DNA of 64,000 bases, taken from NCBI GenBank assembly GCA_963921355.3, contig OZ001190.1, positions 2,542,001 to 2,606,000 on the forward strand, given 5' to 3'. Below the pieces are notes generated by a model that ran no database searches, was not told the origin of the DNA, and worked only from the letters and a program-made list of their open reading frames with translations. The DNA is from CAWUEZ02 sp963921355. Its GTDB lineage: Bacteria; Pseudomonadota; Alphaproteobacteria; Thalassobaculales; Thalassobaculaceae. Positions 35,942 to 43,769 of the stretch are shown piece after piece. Made by a program: the position numbers and the translations under genes. The stretch's first letter is position 1. Every line of letters starts with the position of its first letter.

Positions 35942-36340
35942 ATGAACCACGAACTCGGCCTTCATGACTTCATGCCCGGCACCGTCGGTCCCGACGGCCG
36001 CGCGCTGGCCGGGGCACCGCTGGAGAACCCGACGGGGCCGGCGTCCGAAGAGGCGGTGATCGAGGCGCTGAAGACCGTGCACGACCCGGAAATCCCGGTG
36101 AACCTGTACGACCTTGGGCTGATCTACGACATCGAGCGATTCGACGACGGCACCGTGAAAATCGAGATGACGCTGACCGCACCGGCCTGTCCGGTTGCCG
36201 GCGAGATGCCGGGCATGGTGGCTGACGCGGTCGCCAAACTGCCCGAGGTCGGCGAGGTCGAGGTCAGCCTGGTCTGGGACCCGCCCTGGACCAAGGATCG
36301 GATGAGCGAAGAAGCCCGACTGCTTCTGGATATGTTCTAA
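35942..36340 (+). CDS. sufT: SUF-associated DUF59/MIP18 protein (SufT)
   Basis: A 132-residue protein with an N-terminal 35-residue extension and the MIP18/DUF59 fold: DPEIPVNLYDLGLIY and TAPACPVAGEMPGM, with the conserved Cys83. SufT-type proteins help in Fe-S maturation or transfer. ATG 35942 is preferred over a TTG at 35921 that overlaps sufS. The gene is 13 bases after sufS. Confidence 0.9.
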   Translation: MNHELGLHDFMPGTVGPDGRALAGAPLENPTGPASEEAVIEALKTVHDPEIPVNLYDLGLIYDIERFDDGTVKIEMTLTAPACPVAGEMPGMVADAVAKLPEVGEVEVSLVWDPPWTKDRMSEEARLLLDMF

Positions 36341-36397
36341 ACTGTTTCCTACATCTAACGGGCGCCCCGAGCGCCTCGATGGTATAGTGTGAGAGTC

Positions 36398-36754
36398 ATG
36401 TTCCAACCTGGCAAAGCCCCGATCACCTTGACCGACGCCGCCGCCGAGCGCGTGCGTCGGCTGGTGGACAACGCCGGCGAAGACGGCGTGATCGGCCTGC
36501 GGATCGGCGTCAAGCACGCCGGCTGTTCCGGCCTGAGCTACGTGGTCGAGTACGCCAAGGAACAGAAGAAGTTCGAGGACATGGTCGAGGACAAGGGCGT
36601 GAAGATCTTCATCGATCCGACCGCCGTCATGTTCATCCTCGGCTCGGAGATGGACTATACCGAGGACAAGATGTTCTCGGGCTTCGTCTTCAACAACCCG
36701 AACGAGACCGGCCGCTGCGGCTGCGGCGAAAGCTTCAGCGTCGCCGCGGGTTAG
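36398..36754 (+). CDS. sufA: A-type Fe-S carrier (SufA/IscA-like)
   Basis: A 118-residue HesB/IscA-family protein with the three ligand Cys in the canonical pattern: Cys43 in KHAGCSGLSY, and Cys107 and Cys109 in GRCGCGESF. It accepts clusters from SufBC2D and delivers them to apoproteins. It is the last gene of the suf operon, 57 bases after sufT. An in-frame GTG at 36389 is a possible alternative start. Confidence 0.93.
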   Translation: MFQPGKAPITLTDAAAERVRRLVDNAGEDGVIGLRIGVKHAGCSGLSYVVEYAKEQKKFEDMVEDKGVKIFIDPTAVMFILGSEMDYTEDKMFSGFVFNNPNETGRCGCGESFSVAAG

Positions 36755-36772
36755 GGACGCACCTCCCTTTCA

Positions 36773-36900
36773 CTTCCCGGGCCTCGCCCCGGACCTGATC
36801 CCGGGCGGGACCCAGGCGTCCGCGTGCTGGAGCGCCTCGGGATTGCTTCCGATGCCCCAGCACGCGCCCTTCCTGGGCCTCGGATCGAGTCCGGGGATAC
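36773..36900. repeat. Palindromic repeat family A, copy 1
   Basis: A 128-base imperfect palindrome beginning CTTCCCGGGCCTCGCCCCGG and ending GATCGAGTCCGGGG, with a central GCTGGAGCGCCTCGGG and GCCCCAGCACGCG. Together with copy 2 it fills the 336-base gap 36755-37090 between the suf operon and the convergent gene at 37091, where I see no gene. Confidence 0.75.
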
Positions 36901-36930
36901 GCAGTTTGTGCTACCGCCACCAATCCACGC

Positions 36931-37070
36931 ATTCCCGGCCCTGTCCCGGACTTGATCCGGGACGGGACCTAGACGCAGTGTTGCTGGAGCACCTCAGGTT
37001 CTGACCGAGCGTCTCAGCACGCAGCCCTCCTGGGTCCCGCCCCGGATCTAGTCCGGGGAAGGCCGGGAAG
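36931..37070. repeat. Palindromic repeat family A, copy 2
   Basis: A 140-base tandem copy of the preceding element, beginning ATTCCCGGCCCTGTCCCGGA and ending GTCCGGGGAAGGCCGGGAAG. Inner landmarks are GGACTTGATCCGGGACGGGACC, cited by its ends, GCTGGAGCACCTCAGG and TCTCAGCACGCAGCCC. The outer arms pair as TTCCCGGCC/GGCCGGGAA, which could act as a bidirectional terminator between the convergent genes. Confidence 0.75.
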
Positions 37071-37090
37071 TGAGATAAGGGTTGGCGGCA

Positions 37091-38176
37091 TTACAGCCCA
37101 ATCGCGTCCGACGGGTTGCGGAAGATCGCCTCCAGCATCGGCCAGTCCTTGAGGCACGCCGCGGTCGCTTCGAACGCCTCCGGCTTCAGCCGCCCGTCCT
37201 GCCAGAGCGCCACCCCGTCGACCCGGACCGTGTGGTCGAGCAACATCCAGCAGATCTCGCCCGGCGCGTACGCGCCGCAGGTGTGGAAATGCAGGTAGCG
37301 GGGATGGGTGAACACGGTGTTCGACCAGCGGTCGGGGTCGTCGGCAACCGAAGCGGAGTAGGTGCAGGCCGGGTGGATACCGGCATGCCAGGAATGGACG
37401 AAATCGGGGTCGATCCCGAAGCCGTCGGCGACCCGGCGGTAGTGCTCTTCCACTGCTGCCACGCCGGCCGGATCGCCTTCGAAACCCCGGATCCGGCCTT
37501 TCTCGACCGTCGCGGTGATGATCCCGGGGATCGCCACGCTGGCCGGCTCGTAGGGTCGGGAGCCGGTCGGCGTCAGATAGCGGGCCAGCTTGACGGTGCC
37601 GCTGAACCCGGCGGCCAGGATCGGCTGGGGCACGCCGAGGGGAAATCGCTGCACCGTGACGTCGGCGGACTCGGCCTTGTCCTCGGCCGAGAGCCGGCCG
37701 GTCAGGTGGGAGCCGAGCGGGCAGGTGATCTCGATCTCGCCCGCGCCCAGCAAGACCCCGTTCACCGCCTCCTTCAGCGCCTTCATCGCCCCGTGCGGCG
37801 TGGTGCCGTAGGCCGAGCCCAGGCTGTCGGCGGTGCGGGCGTAGCTCATCACCGTGCGTTTGCCGTCCGGGATCTCGGAGAACCGGTCCTGGTCGCCGAT
37901 CCGGGCGAAGAACAGGATGACGTCACTGCCCGCCCGGGCCTCGGCCAGATCCTGCCCGGACTCGATCCCCGGCGGACCGACCTCGATCGTCGACACCACC
38001 GCCCCCAGTGCTTCAGCCTCGCGCGCCACCGCCGCCGGCATCGCCGTGTCGTACCAGCCGTGTTCCGGGCTTTCGCAGACCATCAGCACCCGGTCGCCGG
38101 CGCGGATGCCGGCACAGTCGATCAGCAGGTTGCGCGCGCCGGTTGCCAGCGTGTCTGGGTCGATCTGCAGGTTCAT
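37091..38176 (-). CDS. NicX/M29 aminopeptidase-like metalloenzyme
   Basis: A 361-residue protein of the thermophilic-aminopeptidase/2,5-dihydroxypyridine dioxygenase fold group. It starts with a Rossmann-like domain (GIRAGDRVLMVCES; SDVILFFARI) and has a C-terminal part with candidate metal ligands in HSWHAGIHP, LHFHTCG and LLDHTVRVDG. These resemble, in order, the His and Asp ligands of NicX, but exact equivalence cannot be shown by eye. ATG 38176 overlaps the upstream regulator's stop as ATGA; the frame is open far upstream, but that part is antisense to other genes. Its catabolic context favours ring-cleavage or hydrolysis of an N-containing compound. Confidence 0.7.
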   Translation of the reverse strand: MNLQIDPDTLATGARNLLIDCAGIRAGDRVLMVCESPEHGWYDTAMPAAVAREAEALGAVVSTIEVGPPGIESGQDLAEARAGSDVILFFARIGDQDRFSEIPDGKRTVMSYARTADSLGSAYGTTPHGAMKALKEAVNGVLLGAGEIEITCPLGSHLTGRLSAEDKAESADVTVQRFPLGVPQPILAAGFSGTVKLARYLTPTGSRPYEPASVAIPGIITATVEKGRIRGFEGDPAGVAAVEEHYRRVADGFGIDPDFVHSWHAGIHPACTYSASVADDPDRWSNTVFTHPRYLHFHTCGAYAPGEICWMLLDHTVRVDGVALWQDGRLKPEAFEATAACLKDWPMLEAIFRNPSDAIGL

Positions 38177-38775
38177 CTGCGGCGCTCCGCCTGGACGGTG
38201 AGGAAGGTGAATTCGGGCGTGATCACCCTTTTGAAGCCGTGGCTGAGTTCGGCGTCGAGGCTGAGACTGTCGCCGGCCGTGAGTGTGAACTCGCGCCGGC
38301 CGTATCCGTACACCGCTTCGCCGCTGACCGCGTAGATGAAAACCACCCCGTGGCCGACATAGGTCGGCGGGCTGGCGTCCTGTTTGACGAGGGTGACCAG
38401 CCGACCCTCGAACTGCAGGTCCCGGCGGGTGTGGAAAGCGAGGTTGATGAACTCGTGGCTGTGGCCGTCGACCATGCGGGTCGAGCGCAGGCCCTCGCCG
38501 TTCTTCACATGGGTGAAGTCGGCGTGGTCGGAACTGGTCTCGCGGAACAGGCTGACCAGCGGCACGTTCAGCGCCGCACTCAGCGCGTTCAGGGTGGCGA
38601 TCGAGGGCGAGACCTGGCCGTTCTCGATCCGGCTGATCATGGCCGGAGAGATGTCGGCATATTCGGCGAGTTGGCGAGCGGTGAAGCCGCGGGCCGCGCG
38701 CAGGTCCCGCAGGGCGGCACCAATCGCCTGGTCGATGCCGTCGCCGACGGCCACCTGTCCGCTGCCGCGTCTCAT
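38173..38775 (-). CDS. XRE-family regulator with cupin sensor domain
   Basis: A 200-residue protein with an HTH at about 23-77 (LRAARGFTARQLAEYADISP, ISRIENGQVSPSIATLNAL) and a C-terminal cupin domain from about 110 (VFIYAVSGEAVYGYGRREFT then GDSLSLDAELSHGF). Such HTH-cupin proteins repress or activate catabolic genes according to a small ligand. It sits in an operon with the oxygenase upstream (7 bases) and the NicX-like gene downstream (4-base overlap). The tandem TTGCA palindromes at 39770-39803 are its likely operators. Confidence 0.9.
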   Translation of the reverse strand: MRRGSGQVAVGDGIDQAIGAALRDLRAARGFTARQLAEYADISPAMISRIENGQVSPSIATLNALSAALNVPLVSLFRETSSDHADFTHVKNGEGLRSTRMVDGHSHEFINLAFHTRRDLQFEGRLVTLVKQDASPPTYVGHGVVFIYAVSGEAVYGYGRREFTLTAGDSLSLDAELSHGFKRVITPEFTFLTVQAERRR

Positions 38776-38781
38776 CGGCCG

Positions 38782-39747
38782 TCAGTCCTTGCGATAGGCG
38801 AAGGCCTTGCCGAACCGCCAGACCAGGTAGTCGCCGACGGTGATCGGCGCCTCGGCGGCGGCGTGGTCGGGCCCGAACACCTCGCGGGCGTCGACCACGG
38901 TCTCCGGGTCCGGGTCGAAGGCCAGCACCAGCGACAGCCGCTCGCGTCCGGAGCTGTTCACCACCCGGTGCGGCGTCGACTTGTAGGCACCCTCGGTCCA
39001 GCGGGCCAAGAGGTCGGCGACGTTGACCACCAGGGTGCCGGGGATCGGCGGCGCCTCGATCCACTCGCCGCCGGCGGTCTCGACCTGCAACCCGCCGACC
39101 GAATCCTGGCACAGCACCGTCAGCACGCCGAAATCGGTGTGCGGGCCGACCCCGAACTGCTCCTCGCCCATTTCCTCGGGCTGGGCCGGGTAGTAGACGA
39201 AGGAGGCCCGGCTCATCGGCCGGCTGGCCGTGCGCAGGAAGAAATCCGTTTCGAGGTCGAGCCCGATCGCGAAGCCCCGCATCAGGTGGTGGGCGACCGC
39301 GTGGGCGTGCTCGAAATAGGCCATGGCGGCGGCGCGCAGGCCTGGCTGGGCCGCTGGCCACCGGTTGGGCCCGCGCAGCGGATGGTCGTCCGGCGTCACG
39401 CCGTCGCCGTCCTCGAAGCCCCAGATGAAGCTCTCTTTGAGATCGGCCCGGGCGTCGTCCTGCATTTTCGCGCCGCCGCGCCCGAGCCAGCCGCGGTGGC
39501 GGTCGCTGACCCTGACGGTCTCCTTTTCCACCTCGGGGGCGCGGAAGAAGGCGTAGGCGGCCGCGCGGGCGGTTTCGATCACGTGCTCGGGGATGCCGTG
39601 GCCGCTGATGTAGATGAAGCCGAGCCCCTGGCTGGCGGCGTGCAGCTGGCGGACCACAGCTTGCGGATCGGTGCCGTCGCGCAGCGCCGTGATGTCGATC
39701 ACCGGGATGACGGTGCTGTCGGTCTTCTTCGCCTGGGCGTAGGCCAT
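38782..39747 (-). CDS. IPNS-like 2OG-Fe(II) oxygenase (second paralogue)
   Basis: A 321-residue oxygenase. VIPVIDITALRDG and GFIYISGHGIP open the N-terminal domain; GPHTDFGVLTVL gives the His-x-Asp ligands, STPHRVVNSSGRERLSLVL the distal His and the 2-oxoglutarate Arg. It shares the order of motifs with the gene at 15449 and with ethylene-forming-like enzymes. It heads the operon downstream of the tandem operators and probably oxidises an imported amino-acid-like substrate. Start ATG 39747 is the only good candidate. Confidence 0.9.
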   Translation of the reverse strand: MAYAQAKKTDSTVIPVIDITALRDGTDPQAVVRQLHAASQGLGFIYISGHGIPEHVIETARAAAYAFFRAPEVEKETVRVSDRHRGWLGRGGAKMQDDARADLKESFIWGFEDGDGVTPDDHPLRGPNRWPAAQPGLRAAAMAYFEHAHAVAHHLMRGFAIGLDLETDFFLRTASRPMSRASFVYYPAQPEEMGEEQFGVGPHTDFGVLTVLCQDSVGGLQVETAGGEWIEAPPIPGTLVVNVADLLARWTEGAYKSTPHRVVNSSGRERLSLVLAFDPDPETVVDAREVFGPDHAAAEAPITVGDYLVWRFGKAFAYRKD

Positions 39748-39769
39748 GGGATCCTCTGGACGGGGGTCA

Positions 39770-39803
39770 TTGCATATTGTGCAAAAAATTGCACCCAGTG
39801 CAA
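39770..39803. promoter_or_regulatory. Tandem TTGCA-N5-TGCAA operators
   Basis: Two perfect palindromes, TTGCA-TATTG-TGCAA (39770-39784) and TTGCA-CCCAG-TGCAA (39789-39803), have centres 19 bases apart, about two helical turns. They lie 22-56 bases upstream of the oxygenase start at 39747 and end just before the stop codon of the gene at 39805. They are candidate binding sites of the XRE/cupin regulator encoded in the same operon. Confidence 0.72.
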
Positions 39804-39804
39804 T

Positions 39805-40386
39805 TCAACTGTCCGATGCGTAGTAGCCGACGATGTCCCCGTCGGTGGTCACCCCGAGCCCGTTCAGGCTGCGGTTGACGTAGTTGAAGTAGCAGATGAT
39901 CTGGTTGGCTTCGAGGATCTCGCCGTCGTTCACGCCGGCGGCGCGCAGCGCGTCGACATCGCCCTTCTCCATCTTGCCCGGTTCCAGGGTCAGCTTGGCG
40001 GCGTATTCCAGCAGCGCCAGTTCGCCGCCGCTGAACGCGTCCTCGGGGCAGCGGGCGTGCAGCGCGGCCTCGACGGCGTCGGCCCGGGCGTCGTCACCGA
40101 TCAGATGGCGGGCGTTGGCCCAGTGGTTGGCGAGCGAGTAGGGGCAGTCGTTCAGGATCGACACGTAGGAGCTGATGGTCTCCTGGAACCACATGGGAAT
40201 GGTGTTGGCGTCGTCGTGCAGGACCGAGCGGTACAGCACCACATGACCGCGCATGGTGCTGGGGCGCAGTGAGTGCACGCGCATCACGTTGTCGACGGTA
40301 CCGTGCGGCGTGCGGGCCAGCGCCAGCACCTCCTTCAGGGCCTCGTCCGCATCCTCGTCCGCGACCATCTTGATCCAGGCCGACAT
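39805..40386 (-). CDS. Peroxidase-related CMD-family protein, CxxS variant
   Basis: A 193-residue carboxymuconolactone decarboxylase/AhpD-like protein. The motif region reads MWFQETISSYVSILNDCPYS, with Glu69, Cys81 and His88 in place, but Ser84 instead of the second Cys of CxxC. The protein is thus unlikely to be a classical dithiol peroxidase. It lies 29 bases after the ABC permease on the same strand, so it is probably co-transcribed with the transporter. Confidence 0.82.
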   Translation of the reverse strand: MSAWIKMVADEDADEALKEVLALARTPHGTVDNVMRVHSLRPSTMRGHVVLYRSVLHDDANTIPMWFQETISSYVSILNDCPYSLANHWANARHLIGDDARADAVEAALHARCPEDAFSGGELALLEYAAKLTLEPGKMEKGDVDALRAAGVNDGEILEANQIICYFNYVNRSLNGLGVTTDGDIVGYYASDS

Positions 40387-40415
40387 TCTGTGGCTCTCCG
40401 TCAGTTGCGCCCGTC

Positions 40416-41171
40416 TCAGTTCCGTTCGTCCGCCTGCATCCGCTTCTCGAGCCAGCGCACCCCGGCCGAGACGATCAGGATCAGGGCGAGGTACTCCAGC
40501 ACCAGGATGGTGTAGATCTCCAGCGGCCGGTACTCGGTGACCACCAGCTCGTTTGCCCGGCGGGTCAGTTCCTGCATGCCGATCACCGACACCAGGGACG
40601 ACATCTTCAGCATGTAGACCAGCTGGTTGCCGAGTGCCGGCAGAATACGCCGGATCGCCTGGGGCAGGATCACGTAGCGCATGGTGTCTCTGTCGTTCAG
40701 CGAGATCGAGTGGGCGGCCTCGTACTGGCCGCGGTTCACCGACTGGATGCCGGCGCGGAAGATCTCGGCCTGGAACGCGCTGTCCGACAGCGCGAGCGCG
40801 ATCACGCCGGCCCAGAACACGCTGATCGAGATGCCGGCGAGCTGCGGCAGCCCGTAATAGACCCACAGGATCAGCACCAGGATCGGCACCGCGCGCACCA
40901 GCTCGACATAGACCCGGTTGATGCTGCGCGTGCTGCGTTTGCGCGACAGGCCGGGCAGGGCGATCAGCAGGCCGACCACGATCGAGATCAGGATCGCCGT
41001 GAACGACAAGAGCACCGTGTAGTACAGCCCGCCGGCCAGGAACTTCAGGTTCGACATCCCCGACTTGGTCGAGGGGTCGACCACGTACCAGCCCCAGTCG
41101 CCGCCGGAGCAGCCGGCGAGCAGCAGAAGAGCCGCGATGGCGAGGCTACGGCTTGATGTCATGGACCCCAT
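40416..41171 (-). CDS. Polar amino-acid ABC transporter permease
   Basis: A 251-residue HisMQ-type permease with five membrane helices from residue 50 on and the EAA loop EAAHSISLNDRDTMRYVILPQA, named by its start at about 156. The first 24 residues look like a lipoprotein signal (AIAALLLLAGCSGG), an odd but known-looking variant for a permease. ATG 41171 follows GAGG; ATG 41162 is an alternative. It works with the ATP-binding gene 10 bases upstream and the divergent binding protein gene at 42059. Confidence 0.88.
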   Translation of the reverse strand: MGSMTSSRSLAIAALLLLAGCSGGDWGWYVVDPSTKSGMSNLKFLAGGLYYTVLLSFTAILISIVVGLLIALPGLSRKRSTRSINRVYVELVRAVPILVLILWVYYGLPQLAGISISVFWAGVIALALSDSAFQAEIFRAGIQSVNRGQYEAAHSISLNDRDTMRYVILPQAIRRILPALGNQLVYMLKMSSLVSVIGMQELTRRANELVVTEYRPLEIYTILVLEYLALILIVSAGVRWLEKRMQADERN

Positions 41172-41181
41172 ACCGCGCGCC

Positions 41182-41934
41182 TCAGTGGTGCAGGATCTTG
41201 TCGAGGAAGTCGCGGCAGCGCGCGCTTTCCGGGGTGGTGAAGAAGGTCTCCGGCGGCGCGGTCTCGACGATCTCGCCGTGGTCCATGAACACCATGGTGT
41301 CGGCGACCCGGCGCGCGAAGCCCATCTCGTGGGTCACGCAGATCATCGTCATACCGCTGGACGCAAGCTCGGCCATCACCTCCAGCACCTCGTTGATCAT
41401 CTCGGGATCCAGCGCCGAGGTTGGCTCGTCGAACAACATGATCTCCGGCTCCATGCAGAGCGAACGGGCGATCGCCACACGCTGCTGCTGGCCGCCGGAG
41501 AGCTGGCGCGGGTATTTCGCCGCCTGTTCCGGGATCCGCACCCGTTCGAGATAACCCATGGCCCGGTCCTTGGCCTCGGCAGGCGCCACGCCGCGAGCCC
41601 GCACCGGGCCAAGAGTCAGGTTCTCGAGCACGGTCAGGTGCGGGAACAGATTGAACTGCTGAAACACCATGCCGACCTTGGCCTGGATGTTGCGCAGGCT
41701 GGCCTTGCTGCTGTCGAGGGGCACGCCGTCGACGGCGATGGTGCCTTCCTCGTGCTCTTCCAGGCGGTTGATGCAGCGGATCAGGGTCGACTTGCCGGAC
41801 CCGGACGGCCCGCAGACCACCACGCGCTCGCCGAGCGCCACCGACAGCGAAACCGATTTCAGCGCCTGGAAGTCGCCGAAGAACTTCGAGATCCGCTCGA
41901 ACCGGATGATCTCTTTGCCGCCCTCAGGTCTCAT
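41182..41934 (-). CDS. Amino-acid ABC transporter ATP-binding protein
   Basis: A 250-residue GlnQ/HisP-type ATPase: Walker A GPSGSGKST, Q-loop VFQQFNLFPHLTV, signature LSGGQQQRVAIARSL and Walker B IMLFDEPTSALDP. Start ATG 41934 follows GGGGAAGG; a GTG at 41940 is less well placed. It energises uptake of the substrate bound by the protein encoded at 42059. Confidence 0.93.
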   Translation of the reverse strand: MRPEGGKEIIRFERISKFFGDFQALKSVSLSVALGERVVVCGPSGSGKSTLIRCINRLEEHEEGTIAVDGVPLDSSKASLRNIQAKVGMVFQQFNLFPHLTVLENLTLGPVRARGVAPAEAKDRAMGYLERVRIPEQAAKYPRQLSGGQQQRVAIARSLCMEPEIMLFDEPTSALDPEMINEVLEVMAELASSGMTMICVTHEMGFARRVADTMVFMDHGEIVETAPPETFFTTPESARCRDFLDKILHH

Positions 41935-42058
41935 TCCCACCTTCCCCGCTCAGAGAAGTGTGCGGGAGGAATTTATCCCCATGCAATAAGTTAATCTCTT
42001 TGCAATCCGCCCGAAGCCACGCGATCATTCCCGCTCATCAAGAACAGGGGGAGCTACC

Positions 42059-42844
42059 ATGGGCTTCAGCAGGGCAATCGCGCGGTCAATCGGGGCGGCC
42101 GCGATCATTCTGGCGATCTCGCTGCCGGCGCAGGCGGAATCGGTTCTCAAGCAGATTTTGAGTGACGGCGTGCTGAAGGTCGGCACCACCGGTGACTGGA
42201 ACCCGATGACCATGCGGGACCCGGCGACCAACAGCTATACCGGCTACGACATCGATGTCATGACCGAGCTCGCCAAGGACCTCGGCGTCGAGGTCGTGTT
42301 CGTGCCGACCGACTGGAAGACCCTGGTCAGCGGCGTGGTTTCCGGCAAGTACCACATGACCGGTTCGGCCTCGATCTCGCCGGCCCGGGCCAAGGCGGCC
42401 GGCTATTCGACCAGCTACTTCTCGCTGGCGACGGTGCCGCTGATCCTGGCCAAGAACGCCGACAAGTACAAAGACTGGGACGACCTGAACAAGCCCTCGG
42501 TGACGGTGGCGGCAACGCTGGGCACCACCCAGGAGAAGCAGGTCAAACAGTTCTTCCCCGACGCCAAACATCAGATCGTCGAAGCCCCGGCGCGCGACTT
42601 CCAGGAGGTGCTGGCCGGCCGGGCCGACGCCCACATCACCTCCAACGTCGAGGCCAACAAGCTGGTGGACAAGTACAGCCAGATGGCGATCGTCCCGGTC
42701 TCGGCCCCCAAGGCGCCGACCCCGATCGCGATGCTGCTGCCCCAGGACGATCAGGTCTGGATCAACTACGTGAACACCTGGATCGCGCTGAAGCAGGAGC
42801 GCGGCTTCTTCGACATGCTCGGCAAGAAGTGGAAGCTGCTTTGA
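42059..42844 (+). CDS. Periplasmic amino-acid-type substrate-binding protein
   Basis: A 261-residue family 3 binding protein with signal peptide cleaved after PAQA (about residue 26). VLKVGTTGDWNPMTMRD opens the mature protein, and YTGYDIDVMTELAKDLGVEV and SASISPARAKAAGYSTSYF are the binding-lobe signatures, resembling cyclohexadienyl-dehydratase-like binding proteins rather than glutamine binders. Ribosome site GGGGGAG lies 8 bases before the ATG. It is followed 9 bases later by the creatininase gene, hinting that the imported compound is an amide or lactam. Confidence 0.9.
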   Translation: MGFSRAIARSIGAAAIILAISLPAQAESVLKQILSDGVLKVGTTGDWNPMTMRDPATNSYTGYDIDVMTELAKDLGVEVVFVPTDWKTLVSGVVSGKYHMTGSASISPARAKAAGYSTSYFSLATVPLILAKNADKYKDWDDLNKPSVTVAATLGTTQEKQVKQFFPDAKHQIVEAPARDFQEVLAGRADAHITSNVEANKLVDKYSQMAIVPVSAPKAPTPIAMLLPQDDQVWINYVNTWIALKQERGFFDMLGKKWKLL

Positions 42845-42853
42845 GCTAGCTGG

Positions 42854-43576
42854 GTGCGGCTCGACCGCGCGACCTGGCAGGAGGTTGAGCGTTACCTGAC
42901 GGAGCGCTCAACCATCCTGATCCCCGTCGGCTCGACCGAGCAGCACGGGCCGATGGGGCTGATCGGCACCGATGCGATCTGCGCCGAGCGGATCGCCGAG
43001 ACGGCGGGTGAGGCGTCCGGCGTGATGGTGGCGCCGACGCTGGCCTACACGCCGGCTCCGTTCAACATGGCCTTCCCCGGCACCGTCTCGGTCTCCGAGC
43101 CGGTGTTCCGGGCGCTCGCCGAAGAGGTGGCGACATCGCTCGCCGCCCATGGCTTCCTGAAGCTCTATTTCCTGAACGGCCACGGCGCCAACCTGGCACC
43201 CCTGAAAACGCTTGAGATCTCCGGCGCGGAGATCCGCATCCGCAGCTGGTGGGACTTCGCGCCGGTCAACGCGCTGCGCCAGGAGTTCTTCGGCGCCTGG
43301 GAAGGCATGCACGCCACGCCGTCGGAGGTCGCGATCACCCAGGCGACCGACCGGGTGCTGCCGCCCGGTGATGCCGCTGAACCGCCGCGGCACCTCTCGA
43401 TGGACTACATCCGCGCCCACAGCGGCGACCGCCACGGCCCGCCCGACCAGCACCGCGCCGACTTTCCCGACGGCCGGGTCGGTTCGCACTCGGCCCTGGC
43501 GAGGCCGGAGCACGGCAGCCGTTTGCTGGATGCGGCGGTGGCGGCGGTGGTGGAAGAGCTGGCGGCGTGGGGGTAG
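42854..43576 (+). CDS. Creatininase-family amidohydrolase
   Basis: A 240-residue protein with the creatininase metal site: PVGSTEQHGPMGLIGTDA supplies Glu29, His31 and Asp40, YFLNGHGAN the next His, and GMHATPSEVAI the His/Glu pair. Members open cyclic amides or hydrolyse formamides, including creatininase, FAPy deformylase and MftE. GTG 42854 is the start. Coupling to the binding-protein gene and the opposite oxygenase/NicX-like operon suggests hydrolysis of a lactam or amide intermediate. The substrate is unknown. Confidence 0.88.
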   Translation: MRLDRATWQEVERYLTERSTILIPVGSTEQHGPMGLIGTDAICAERIAETAGEASGVMVAPTLAYTPAPFNMAFPGTVSVSEPVFRALAEEVATSLAAHGFLKLYFLNGHGANLAPLKTLEISGAEIRIRSWWDFAPVNALRQEFFGAWEGMHATPSEVAITQATDRVLPPGDAAEPPRHLSMDYIRAHSGDRHGPPDQHRADFPDGRVGSHSALARPEHGSRLLDAAVAAVVEELAAWG

Positions 43577-43646
43577 GTCCGTTGGGGCGACCTGGCGCAA
43601 GGTCGTTTTAGGCACGGGCCGCCTCTAAATCGAACCTCAACAAATG

Positions 43647-43707
43647 CGTATCCCGGCCCCGGATCTAATCCGGGGTTGTCCCGGACCCGATCCGGGGCGG
43701 GGATACG
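43647..43707. repeat. Short palindromic repeat, family A-like
   Basis: A 61-base palindrome with outer arms CGTATCCCGGCCCCGGAT / GATCCGGGGCGGGGATACG and two inner CCGG-rich hairpins (GGATCTAATCC and CCGGACCCGATCCGG). It is related in its CCGGAT.TAATCCGGG core to family A. It lies between the creatininase gene and the convergent lipoprotein gene and could terminate both. Confidence 0.7.
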
Positions 43708-43769
43708 AGAACGAAAGACCGCAGTGCCCCAACGTGCACAGCTGGGCCTGGCTTCAGATCAGGCCGTCG

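Noticed and set aside
36773..37070. CRISPR-like array because of tandem repeats
   Set aside because: Only two long palindromic copies with no short regular repeat-spacer pattern and no cas genes.
37091..39361. Single 756-residue minus-strand frame suggesting a fusion protein
   Set aside because: Only the part after ATG 38176 is protein-like; the rest overlaps the XRE and oxygenase genes in another frame, and ATGA coupling fixes the start.
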